A program made the translations under genes and the position numbers. Shown in pieces: positions 1 through 5,668 of a stretch of DNA of 5,668 bases. The notes beneath the pieces were generated by a model that made no database searches, was not told where the DNA came from, and worked only from the letters and a program-made list of their open reading frames with translations. Positions within the stretch are counted from its first letter, which is position 1; every line of letters begins with the position of its first letter. The stretch comes from Bacteroidia bacterium (GTDB lineage Bacteria > Bacteroidota > Bacteroidia > Flavobacteriales > Flavobacteriaceae). The stretch lies in the NCBI GenBank assembly GCA_030431085.1, contig JAUIJW010000159.1:1-5668 (forward strand), in the 5' to 3' direction.

Positions 1-1259
1 ACGATCCAACCAGAAAATCATGGTTGAAAGTTGATAAAGATTCAGATTTTCCAATACAAAATATACCTTTTGGTGTTTTTTTAACCAAAGATGATATCAC
101 TACAATAGGTAGTAGAATTGGTAACTACGCTATCGATCTGGCTGCCATGCATCAATTAGGCTACTTTAAAGGAATACCTCTTACGGATGATATGTTTATG
201 CAAGATTCTTTGAATGATTTTATTTCTGATGGTAGAACTACATGGAGATTGGTAAGAAATAGAATTGCAGATATTTTTGATGAAAATAACCCCGAGCTAA
301 GAGATCATAAAAAGCACAAAAAAGAAATCATTTTTAAAATGAAAGATGTTGAAATGCTTTTGCCTATAGAAATTGGCGATTATACTGATTTTTATTCTAG
401 TAAAGAACACGCCACTAACGTAGGTACAATGTTTCGTGATCCAGATAATGCCTTATTACCTAATTGGTTACACATACCTGTAGGCTATCACGGCAGATCA
501 TCTTCAATTGTAGTATCCGACACCAAAATTAGACGCCCACAAGGACAAACAATGCCTCAAGGTGGAGATCAACCCGTGTTTGGACCATCTAAAGCTTTAG
601 ACTTCGAAATTGAAATGGGATTTATTACCACAGATGCCAATAAATTAGGAAAGCCTATACCAATTGAAGAAGCAGAAGAATATATCTTCGGTATGGTTTT
701 ACTCAATGATTGGAGCGCAAGAGATATCCAAAAATGGGAGTATGTACCATTAGGGCCATTTTTAGCAAAGAATTTTGCCTCTACAGTATCTCCTTGGATT
801 GTTACGATGGATGCTTTAGCCCCATTTAAAACTCCCTCCCCTAAACAAGAACCTCAACCTTTACCATATTTACAATTAGATGATAATTACACGTATGATA
901 TTAATTTAGAAGCTTCTATAAAACCTAAGAAAGAAAATGAAACCGTAGTAAGCCGTACCAATTTTAAGTATTTATACTGGACAATGGCACAGCAATTAGC
1001 ACATCAAACTGTTAATGGCTGCAATGTACGCTCTGGAGATCTCTACGGTAGTGGTACCATTTCTGGTCCAACAAAAGATAGTTATGGCTCTATGCTAGAG
1101 CTTACTTGGAAAGGTGAAACTCCCATTAAATTGAATGATGGTAGTGAGCGAAAATTTATTGAAGATAATGATGCTGTTATCTTGCGTGGTTACTGTGCTA
1201 ATGATGAAGTAAGAATTGGTTTTGGCGAATGTAGCGGCAGAGTAAAAAAGGCAAAATAG
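1..1259 (+). CDS. fahA: Fumarylacetoacetase, 5'-truncated by the window edge
   Basis: Hydrolyses 4-fumarylacetoacetate to fumarate and acetoacetate, the last step of tyrosine/homogentisate breakdown in the cytoplasm. The frame is open from base 3 (DPTRKSWLKVDKDSDFP), so the TTG at 24-26 is an internal leucine and the true start lies upstream; only a few residues are probably missing. Counting that leucine as 1, an N-terminal SH3-like domain covers roughly 1-110 and the FAH hydrolase fold the rest. The metal and catalytic residues known from mouse FAH align with matching spacing: D122 and H129 (YTDFYSSKEHA), Y155 (VGYHGR), E195 and E197 (FEIEMGF), D229, R233, Q236 and K249 (NDWSARDIQKWEYVPLGPFL), and T345 (GSGTISGP). 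The 418 visible residues fit the usual length of about 420-430. The gene ends in TAG directly against the stop of the convergent ytxJ. Identification is very secure; a functional metal-dependent enzyme is inferred from the intact site. Confidence 0.97.
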   Translation, partial: DPTRKSWLKVDKDSDFPIQNIPFGVFLTKDDITTIGSRIGNYAIDLAAMHQLGYFKGIPLTDDMFMQDSLNDFISDGRTTWRLVRNRIADIFDENNPELRDHKKHKKEIIFKMKDVEMLLPIEIGDYTDFYSSKEHATNVGTMFRDPDNALLPNWLHIPVGYHGRSSSIVVSDTKIRRPQGQTMPQGGDQPVFGPSKALDFEIEMGFITTDANKLGKPIPIEEAEEYIFGMVLLNDWSARDIQKWEYVPLGPFLAKNFASTVSPWIVTMDALAPFKTPSPKQEPQPLPYLQLDDNYTYDINLEASIKPKKENETVVSRTNFKYLYWTMAQQLAHQTVNGCNVRSGDLYGSGTISGPTKDSYGSMLELTWKGETPIKLNDGSERKFIEDNDAVILRGYCANDEVRIGFGECSGRVKKAK

Positions 1260-1634
1260 TTATAAGTTCATATCAAGAATATCATAATGAGACGCATGGT
1301 TTATAAGCCGTGCGTTTTTTATTACCAATACTTGCGGCGACTGATGAATTAGCTCGAATGTTTTGGCAATACCATTAGAAATATCTCTGTACTTCAACAA
1401 ATCTAAAAAATAAAAGTTATAGACTTGTTCTAAATCATCTTCAATCACTTTTTTTTCAAATCTCCTCAAAACATTGGCACTAATACCACAACGTGTACTG
1501 TGCTTAAAAATAATGATTGGCTTAACATGCGATGCCGTATTTAGAGCCTCCAATTCACTTAAGTCTTCTAATCGCATTTTAAAAACACGATTTACTTCTG
1601 TTTTATCTTTATTCGAAAAAAATTTTTGAAACAT
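1260..1634 (-). CDS. ytxJ: YtxJ-type monothiol bacilliredoxin (bacillithiol system redox-active protein)
   Basis: A 124-residue thioredoxin-fold protein of the YtxJ family (DUF2847). Members are thought to remove bacillithiol from S-bacillithiolated cytoplasmic proteins using a single cysteine. The motif FKHSTRCGIS at residues 43-52 places that cysteine, C49, after the first beta strand; it is the only cysteine, so this is a monothiol type. SPQ at 99-101 supplies the cis-proline expected in thioredoxin folds, and the late motif HASHYDI (113-119) is also familiar from the family. No signal peptide or membrane segment is seen. The ATG at 1634 gives a normal N-terminus; M20 is a less likely alternative. 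It is the last gene of the operon, five bases after the phosphoesterase stop and without a Shine-Dalgarno sequence, so translational coupling is likely. Its stop abuts that of fahA, and its 3' end carries the fahA terminator. Family assignment is good; that the host makes bacillithiol is inferred. Confidence 0.88.
   Translation of the reverse strand: MFQKFFSNKDKTEVNRVFKMRLEDLSELEALNTASHVKPIIIFKHSTRCGISANVLRRFEKKVIEDDLEQVYNFYFLDLLKYRDISNGIAKTFELIHQSPQVLVIKNARLINHASHYDILDMNL
1292..1320 (+). terminator. Rho-independent terminator of fahA, inside ytxJ
   Basis: ACGCATGG (1292-1299) pairs with CCGTGCGT (1308-1315) through eight base pairs, one of them a T-G wobble. Two further pairs can form inward (T-G, T-A), closing a TATA tetraloop. 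Six Ts follow at 1315-1320. The hairpin begins 32 bases after the fahA stop and the T-run is on the + strand only, so it would stop + transcripts. Read on the minus strand it encodes NARLINHA near the end of YtxJ and has no T-run after it, so it should not terminate the opposite operon. Assigned by eye; no folding energy was computed. Confidence 0.8.
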
Positions 1635-1639
1635 CTGTT

Positions 1640-2905
1640 TTAAGTTAGTTGTTCTAATTCTATCACTGTAATCTCAGGGCGGATCCCTGCTCTTCCGGGA
1701 AACCCTAAAAATCCGAACCCTCGATTAACATACAAATACTCATTAGATTTTTGATATAAACCAGCCCATTGCGGGTACAAGTATTTGATAGGGCTCCATT
1801 TAAAACCAGGGATCTCGATACCAAATTGCATACCATGTGTATGCCCCGAAAGCGTTATATCGAATTGTTCTTGGTGTGGTACTACTTTTTTGGCCCAATG
1901 GGTTGGATCATGAGACATTAATATCTTAAATGGCACTGTATCAGATCCATCTAAAGCAGTATCCAAATCTCCTTTTTGAGGAAAAGGAGGTTTTCCCCAG
2001 TTTTCTACCCCAAATATACCAATAGAATCTTGGCCTTTCTGTACAATATGGTGGTCGTTATTTAATAATTTAAAGCCCATTTGTTCTTGATAGGTAAACA
2101 AACGTTCTAAGTTTTGTTCTTTGGCTTCGGCACTGCTCCATTTTTTATAATCACCATAATCATGATTTCCTAAAACCGAGTATAGGCCATCTTTCGCCTT
2201 AAGTTTCTTAAAATCTTCTATAAAAGGTAAGGCTTCTTTAGAATCGTTATTTACCAAATCTCCAGTAAATAAAATAACATCTGGATCTTGTTGATTAACC
2301 AATTCTACCCCTTCTTGTACTGCTAATTTAGAATCAAAGCTACCCGTATGAATATCAGATAATTGAACTATCTTATATCCATTAAAAGATTTAGGTAAAT
2401 TTTTAAATTTTAGTTTAATTTTATTAACCTTAAAGTCGTATTTACCTTTGGTAATACCGTATATCATTGAGGTAAACGGAATGGCTGCTATCGTAAGTCC
2501 GGCTTGACGGATAAACTTTCTTCTCCCTGGTAATTTTTGACTATTATTTTGATTATGCCTAATTAGTTTTTTGATATAATTTACCACAAAAGTGAGCAGT
2601 CTCACTATATCTTCTAATAAAAAAATTAACATCAATACCAATCTAAAAGCGAAAAAAGAAAAAAAGTATCCTACCAATAGATTACTCCATAAATCTGCAT
2701 TGAGCGGTTTTTCTTGATACTTACCGTACATGTGATAAATACCCACATAAGATAACAATGCTCCTAAAGCATAGGCCATTAAATATATCTTTTTGTATTT
2801 ATTAGATTTTAGGGTGTTCTTAATTGCAAAAAACACATACGTATCTACAGCTATAAATACAGCCATAAAAAGCATAAAATTAAAAGAAAAATTACGTGTC
2901 GACAT
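1640..2905 (-). CDS. Membrane-anchored metallophosphoesterase (YkuE/YaeI-like)
   Basis: A calcineurin-like phosphoesterase of 421 residues; the substrate cannot be told from sequence. All family metal motifs are present: DIH (D184, H186), GD (G215-D216), GNHD (246-249), SHD with H332, and GHTHG (354-358). Ahead of the catalytic domain lie hydrophobic segments at about 8-28, 38-58 and 74-97, then a basic stretch with RRKFIRQ (128-134) leading into another segment at about 136-152. The last part resembles a twin-arginine signal anchor, as in the Tat-exported relative YkuE of Bacillus. Positive-inside reasoning (K-rich loop 30-40 and basic 112-134 in the cytoplasm) puts the catalytic domain in the periplasm, consistent with Tat export. 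Relatives act on phospholipid or lipid A head groups or cell-wall-associated phosphates, so an envelope role is reasonable but inferred. The ATG directly follows the stop of proline dehydrogenase and has a good ribosome binding site inside that gene. Confidence 0.9.
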   Translation of the reverse strand: MSTRNFSFNFMLFMAVFIAVDTYVFFAIKNTLKSNKYKKIYLMAYALGALLSYVGIYHMYGKYQEKPLNADLWSNLLVGYFFSFFAFRLVLMLIFLLEDIVRLLTFVVNYIKKLIRHNQNNSQKLPGRRKFIRQAGLTIAAIPFTSMIYGITKGKYDFKVNKIKLKFKNLPKSFNGYKIVQLSDIHTGSFDSKLAVQEGVELVNQQDPDVILFTGDLVNNDSKEALPFIEDFKKLKAKDGLYSVLGNHDYGDYKKWSSAEAKEQNLERLFTYQEQMGFKLLNNDHHIVQKGQDSIGIFGVENWGKPPFPQKGDLDTALDGSDTVPFKILMSHDPTHWAKKVVPHQEQFDITLSGHTHGMQFGIEIPGFKWSPIKYLYPQWAGLYQKSNEYLYVNRGFGFLGFPGRAGIRPEITVIELEQLT

Positions 2906-4072
2906 TTATAGTTTCCTTCTCTTTTTTTCTTCCATAATCAAATTAAGTTCTCGATTAGTTTGCCCAGCGACAGAGGTATTTTCTTCTGCTCTTCTAATAA
3001 GATAAGGCATTACATCTTTTACGGGGCCAAATGGCAAATATTTAGCCACATTATAACCTTCTTGCGCTAAGTTATAACTGATATTATCGCTCATACCATA
3101 CAATTGGCCAAACCAAATTCTATGGTCTTTCTTATTATAACTTGAATCCTTAATTAAATCCATCAACAAATAAGAACTCTCTTCGTTATGGGTTCCACTA
3201 AATATGGCAATATCGCTTAAATTCTCAAACATATATTTTAAGGCATTGTTAAAATTTTGATCTGTAGTGATTTTATCTTTACAAATAGGATCTTGGTAAT
3301 TCATCTCTTCAGCTCGTTCTCTCTCCTTTTCCATATAAGCACCTCTTACTAATTTCATCCCTATTTTAAATTTTTTTTGCTGAGCTCTTTGATGAAGTTG
3401 CTTGAGATAATCTAAACGATCGTGTCTATAGGCTTGTAACGTATTAAAAATAATCGCTTTTTCTTTGTTATATTTCTCCATGAGCTCTTCAACCAACTCA
3501 TCTGCTGCATCTTGCATCCAGCTTTCTTCGGCATCAATTAAAATTGGTATGTCTTTATCTTTAGCTGCTTTGGCCACAGCCTCAAATCTATCTCTTACTC
3601 TTTGCCATTCTGCCTGTTCTGCCTCTGATAATTCTCTTTTCTCGGTAATTTTTTGATATAGGGCAAATCTTCCAAATCCTGTAGGCTTAAAAACCGCAAA
3701 AGGAATGGCTTCTTTAGCTTTAACAAATTGAATAATATTAAGTATTTTTTTAAGTGCCTCATCAAACTGGTTTTCAACCTCTTTACCTTCAACAGAATAA
3801 TCAAGAACAGAATGCACGTGTTTGGTATACATTTTATCAATGGTATTCATACAGTCTTCTTCGGTAACACCTCCACAAAAATGGTCAAATACCGTAGATC
3901 TAATCAAACCTTCAACAGGCAACCTCGATTTTAGCGCGAATTTTGTGACGGCGGTACCCATTTTAACCAAAGGTTCGCTTTTGATCATTTTAAATAAAAA
4001 ATAGGCTCTTTCTAATTCTGAATCAGACTTTAATGCAAAAGCCACTTCTGTGTTGTTGAATAGTTTTTTCAT
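2906..4072 (-). CDS. Proline dehydrogenase (monofunctional PRODH)
   Basis: FAD-dependent enzyme that oxidises L-proline to 1-pyrroline-5-carboxylate and passes electrons to quinone, probably at the inner face of the cytoplasmic membrane. At 388 residues it has only the proline dehydrogenase barrel and lacks the P5C dehydrogenase half of PutA. Family motifs run in order: FKPTGFGR (128-135), LIDAEESWMQD (178-188), QAYRHD (213-218), KIGMKLVRGAYME (236-248), THN (294-296), FGQLYGMSD (321-329) and the C-terminal YLIRRAEEN (357-365), whose paired arginines R360 and R361 match those binding the proline carboxylate in PutA. The frame also has an ATG at 4108, adding 12 residues (MQKIIFAQIFLR). I prefer 4072 because the flavobacterial family starts MKxLFxNTExAFALK and because a promoter-like element lies between the two ATGs. 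An AAGG abuts this ATG, too close for a normal Shine-Dalgarno. It is the first gene of the three-gene minus-strand operon. The matching P5C dehydrogenase is not in the window. Confidence 0.95.
   Translation of the reverse strand: MKKLFNNTEVAFALKSDSELERAYFLFKMIKSEPLVKMGTAVTKFALKSRLPVEGLIRSTVFDHFCGGVTEEDCMNTIDKMYTKHVHSVLDYSVEGKEVENQFDEALKKILNIIQFVKAKEAIPFAVFKPTGFGRFALYQKITEKRELSEAEQAEWQRVRDRFEAVAKAAKDKDIPILIDAEESWMQDAADELVEELMEKYNKEKAIIFNTLQAYRHDRLDYLKQLHQRAQQKKFKIGMKLVRGAYMEKERERAEEMNYQDPICKDKITTDQNFNNALKYMFENLSDIAIFSGTHNEESSYLLMDLIKDSSYNKKDHRIWFGQLYGMSDNISYNLAQEGYNVAKYLPFGPVKDVMPYLIRRAEENTSVAGQTNRELNLIMEEKKRRKL
2914..2918 (-). promoter_or_regulatory. Shine-Dalgarno of the metallophosphoesterase gene
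   Basis: On the minus strand AAGGA, within a longer purine run, ends eight bases before the ATG at 2905. It lies in the last codons of proline dehydrogenase (KRRKL then TAA) and supports the chosen start. It is the only well-spaced Shine-Dalgarno in the window; the other starts lack one, as is common in Bacteroidota. Ribosomes finishing proline dehydrogenase pass directly over it, so coupling is plausible. Confidence 0.6.
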
Positions 4073-4089
4073 CCTTAAAAAAATTTGAG

Positions 4090-4097
4090 CAAAGATA
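4090..4097 (-). promoter_or_regulatory. Candidate Bacteroidota -7 promoter element for the proline dehydrogenase operon
   Basis: The minus strand reads TATCTTTG, an exact match to TAnnTTTG, the -7 element of the major Bacteroidota sigma factor. About 21 bases upstream is TTTTTCG (4125-4119), an imperfect version of the expected TTG-type -33 element. Transcription would begin near 4084, about 11 bases before the ATG at 4072 and after the ATG at 4108, which supports the shorter protein. Caution: the same pattern also occurs by chance inside the phosphoesterase gene (2335-2342, minus strand), so the 8-mer alone is weak evidence; position is the main argument. Confidence 0.4.
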
Positions 4098-4113
4098 ATT
4101 TTTTGCATTTAGT

Positions 4114-4125
4114 TTTTTCGAAAAA
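4114..4125. repeat. 12-bp perfect palindrome in the divergent promoter region
   Basis: TTTTTCGAAAAA is its own reverse complement and sits near the middle of the 85-base region between the starts of the proline dehydrogenase operon and aroB. It could be a small symmetric protein-binding site, a pair of A-tracts bending the DNA, or simply base composition, as half-sites of five A or T are common in AT-rich DNA. Its minus-strand left half overlaps the degenerate -33 position proposed for the proline dehydrogenase promoter. I saw no second copy elsewhere in the window. Confidence 0.3.
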
Positions 4126-4157
4126 TTCCCCGTTATTTGTATCATAATTTCAAGTTT

Positions 4158-5222
4158 ATGACATCAATAAAATCTACAGGATACTATATTAATTTTGAGG
4201 CCAATGCTTATCAACAAATAAGGCAATATCTAGATAACAACTTTCATTCCAAACTATTCATTTTAACTGATGAAAACACTCAAAAATATTGTCTACCTGT
4301 TTTTAAAAAACAAGTGCAACTGATAGATTTTGAGGTCATCACAATTCCTGCAGGTGAAATTTATAAAAACTTAGAATCTTGCACTTTAATATGGAATCAA
4401 TTATCTGATTTAGAAGCGGATAGAAAATCTATACTCATCAATTTAGGTGGTGGGGTTATCACTGATATGGGTGGCTTTGTAGCCTCTTGCTATAAAAGAG
4501 GTATCAAATTTATTAACATCCCTACTACTTTGTTAAGTATGGTGGATGCTTCTGTTGGTGGAAAAACAGGTGTTGACTTAGGTGTTATAAAAAATCAAAT
4601 TGGACTATTTAGCAATCCAGAAATGGTATTAATTGATCCTGAATATCTACAAACAGTATCAGATAGAGAGAAAAAATCTGGAGTGGCAGAAATTATAAAG
4701 TATGGTTTTACTTTCGACATTGGTTTATGGCAAACTATAAAGGATAATGCTACGATGTTAGAAAAAAGCTACAACCAACTTATTTACAGATCTATAGAAA
4801 TTAAAAATAAAGTGGTTTTGCAAGATTTACATGAAAATGACCTAAGAAAATCATTAAACTTTGGCCACACCATAGGTCATGCCATAGAGTCATATTTTCT
4901 TGATTCTCCAGAAAAGGAAGCTTTAACCCATGGTGAAGCCATTGCGATAGGCATGGTTATAGAACTTTATTTTTCATCAGAACTGTTAAAACTACCTCTA
5001 CAGCATGCTAATGAGTTAAAAATATTTGCTCAAAATTACTATGGTAAAGCCAACATCTTAGAAAAAGATTTTGCACCAATTATAGATTTAATGAAATTTG
5101 ATAAGAAAAATGTAAGTGGCAATGTAAACTTTGTTTTGTTAGAAAGCCTTGAAAAATGTAAATTAGACGTAAGTATTCCAAACGACTTGCTCATTCGTGG
5201 GTTAGAATTTTACAATAACTAA
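4158..5222 (+). CDS. aroB: 3-dehydroquinate synthase
   Basis: Converts DAHP to 3-dehydroquinate, step two of the shikimate pathway to aromatic amino acids, using NAD and a divalent metal in the cytoplasm. The protein is 354 residues, normal for the family. The NAD-binding glycine-rich segment GGGVITDMGGF is at 97-107, followed by PTTLLSMVDASVGGKTGVD (122-140) and K145-N146 in the substrate pocket. Metal ligands by family alignment are E178 (AEIIKYG), H237 (FGHTIGHAIE) and H258 (HGEAIAIGM), with H241 as the likely catalytic histidine. The ATG at 4158 is chosen because MTSIxS is a typical flavobacterial start; the in-frame TTG at 4137 would add seven poorly conserved residues. No Shine-Dalgarno precedes the start. 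A TTTG at 4136-4139 only partly resembles the -7 promoter element, so the aroB promoter is not resolved. It is divergent from proline dehydrogenase and lies 12 bases before the M48 protease gene, likely in the same transcript. Confidence 0.97.
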   Translation: MTSIKSTGYYINFEANAYQQIRQYLDNNFHSKLFILTDENTQKYCLPVFKKQVQLIDFEVITIPAGEIYKNLESCTLIWNQLSDLEADRKSILINLGGGVITDMGGFVASCYKRGIKFINIPTTLLSMVDASVGGKTGVDLGVIKNQIGLFSNPEMVLIDPEYLQTVSDREKKSGVAEIIKYGFTFDIGLWQTIKDNATMLEKSYNQLIYRSIEIKNKVVLQDLHENDLRKSLNFGHTIGHAIESYFLDSPEKEALTHGEAIAIGMVIELYFSSELLKLPLQHANELKIFAQNYYGKANILEKDFAPIIDLMKFDKKNVSGNVNFVLLESLEKCKLDVSIPNDLLIRGLEFYNN

Positions 5223-5234
5223 AAACACATTCTA

Positions 5235-5668
5235 ATGAAGCATTTAATTTATATCTACTTTGGCTTAATATTATTTTGCTTAGGCTGTGCCACAAATCCA
5301 ATCACCGGAAGACAACAGGTAAACCTCATTACTGATGAGCAGCTTTTTCCACAATCTTTTCAGATGTATAAAGAAACCTTAGCCAAAGAAAAAATATCGA
5401 CCAACAAATCTTATCACGCACAGGTACAAAGGGTTGGAAAAAGGATACAAGCTGCTGTAGAAAAAGTATTTAGAGAAATAGGTCAGCCAAACGCTCTAAA
5501 AAACTATCGTTGGGAGTATAACGTTTTAGAAAGTGAAGAACTTAATGCTTGGTGTTTACCAGGAGGCAAAGTAGCTTTTTATACTGGAATTTTACCCGTT
5601 TGTGAAAGCGATGATGGTGTGGCTGTAGTAATGGGCCATGAAATTGCGCATGCCATTGCCAATCATGG
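5235..5668 (+). CDS. M48-family zinc metalloprotease lipoprotein, 3'-truncated by the window edge
   Basis: The reading frame opens at ATG 5235 and is still open at the window end, giving 144 complete codons. The N-terminus is a short lipoprotein signal (hydrophobic residues about 4-16) ending in LGC, with the predicted lipidated cysteine C18 followed by ATNPITGRQQ, typical of bacterial M48 lipoproteins related to LoiP/YggG. Position -3 is a cysteine (C15), unusual for a lipobox but tolerable. The catalytic domain begins with the recognisable stretch LNAWCLPGGKVAFYTG (103-118), and the zinc site HEIAH is at 135-139 with catalytic E136. The third zinc ligand lies beyond the window. Such proteins degrade or quality-control outer-membrane and periplasmic proteins; the exact substrate is unknown. 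The gene starts 12 bases after aroB with no Shine-Dalgarno, so co-transcription is likely, though no functional link to the shikimate pathway is apparent. Confidence 0.93.
   Translation, partial: MKHLIYIYFGLILFCLGCATNPITGRQQVNLITDEQLFPQSFQMYKETLAKEKISTNKSYHAQVQRVGKRIQAAVEKVFREIGQPNALKNYRWEYNVLESEELNAWCLPGGKVAFYTGILPVCESDDGVAVVMGHEIAHAIANH

Noticed and set aside
1200..1259. Terminator for the minus-strand operon within the 3' end of fahA
   Set aside because: There is a T-run on the minus strand near 1245-1250 but no convincing hairpin before it.
2335..2342. Second exact TAnnTTTG match on the minus strand (TAGCTTTG), as an internal promoter for ytxJ
   Set aside because: It lies about 700 bases upstream of ytxJ inside the catalytic domain of the phosphoesterase with no supporting -33 element; chance matches to this short pattern are expected in AT-rich DNA.
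2793..3005. 70-codon open frame on the + strand
   Set aside because: It lies antisense across the junction of the phosphoesterase and proline dehydrogenase genes, both with full motif support, and its product resembles no known protein.
3465..3656. 63-codon Ser/Ala/Leu-rich open frame on the + strand
   Set aside because: It is antisense to the conserved core of proline dehydrogenase; its composition reflects the opposite strand's codons.
3595..4004. Three further short open frames (one minus, two plus) within the proline dehydrogenase region
   Set aside because: All overlap a well-supported gene in another frame and show no recognisable domain, start context or promoter.
4073..4108. Twelve-residue N-terminal extension of proline dehydrogenase (MQKIIFAQIFLR) as a signal peptide or targeting segment
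   Set aside because: It is too short for a signal peptide, the remembered family start is at 4072, and a promoter-like element falls inside it. It remains possible but less likely.
1..5668. A novel defence, mobile or regulatory system
   Set aside because: Every gene falls into a well-known housekeeping or envelope family, spacing is tight, and no repeats, integrase, transposase, unusual composition or orphan genes are visible.

Overview
The window looks like an ordinary, gene-dense piece of chromosome from a member of the Bacteroidota, most likely a flavobacterium (Flavobacteriia). Three things point there. The DNA is AT-rich. The proteins match my memory of flavobacterial versions of these families, for example a stand-alone proline dehydrogenase beginning MKKLFNNTEVAFALK and an AroB beginning MTSI. 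Most genes also lack a well-spaced Shine-Dalgarno sequence, and one exact match to the Bacteroidota promoter element TAnnTTTG lies just ahead of a gene. This assignment is inference; no search was run.

Layout. Bases 1-1259 (+) hold the 3' part of fumarylacetoacetase (last step of tyrosine/homogentisate degradation), whose start lies before the window. Its stop codon directly abuts the stop of a convergent gene. Bases 1260-4072 (-) form a very tight three-gene operon read right to left: monofunctional proline dehydrogenase (4072-2906), a membrane-anchored metallophosphoesterase (2905-1640, no gap) and a YtxJ-type monothiol bacilliredoxin (1634-1260, 5-base gap). An 85-base divergent promoter region (4073-4157) separates this operon from aroB, 3-dehydroquinate synthase (4158-5222, +). 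After 12 bases aroB is followed by an M48-family metalloprotease lipoprotein (5235 onward, +), which runs off the window just after its HExxH motif.

How the genes relate. Fumarylacetoacetase yields fumarate and acetoacetate, and proline dehydrogenase feeds electrons from proline into the quinone pool. Both are amino-acid catabolism genes, but they sit in opposite transcription units. AroB belongs to the opposing, biosynthetic shikimate route. The phosphoesterase and bacilliredoxin have no obvious biochemical link to proline oxidation; their tight packing suggests co-expression only.

Three start sites need care. The in-frame TTG codons at 24 and 4137 are not convincing starts, and proline dehydrogenase most likely begins at 4072 rather than at the upstream ATG at 4108. 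No stretch over 300 bases lacks a gene. I see no RNA genes, mobile elements, CRISPR arrays or long repeats, and no evidence of a previously undescribed system. The most notable small-scale feature is a strong intrinsic terminator for fumarylacetoacetase that lies wholly inside the coding sequence of the convergent bacilliredoxin gene.
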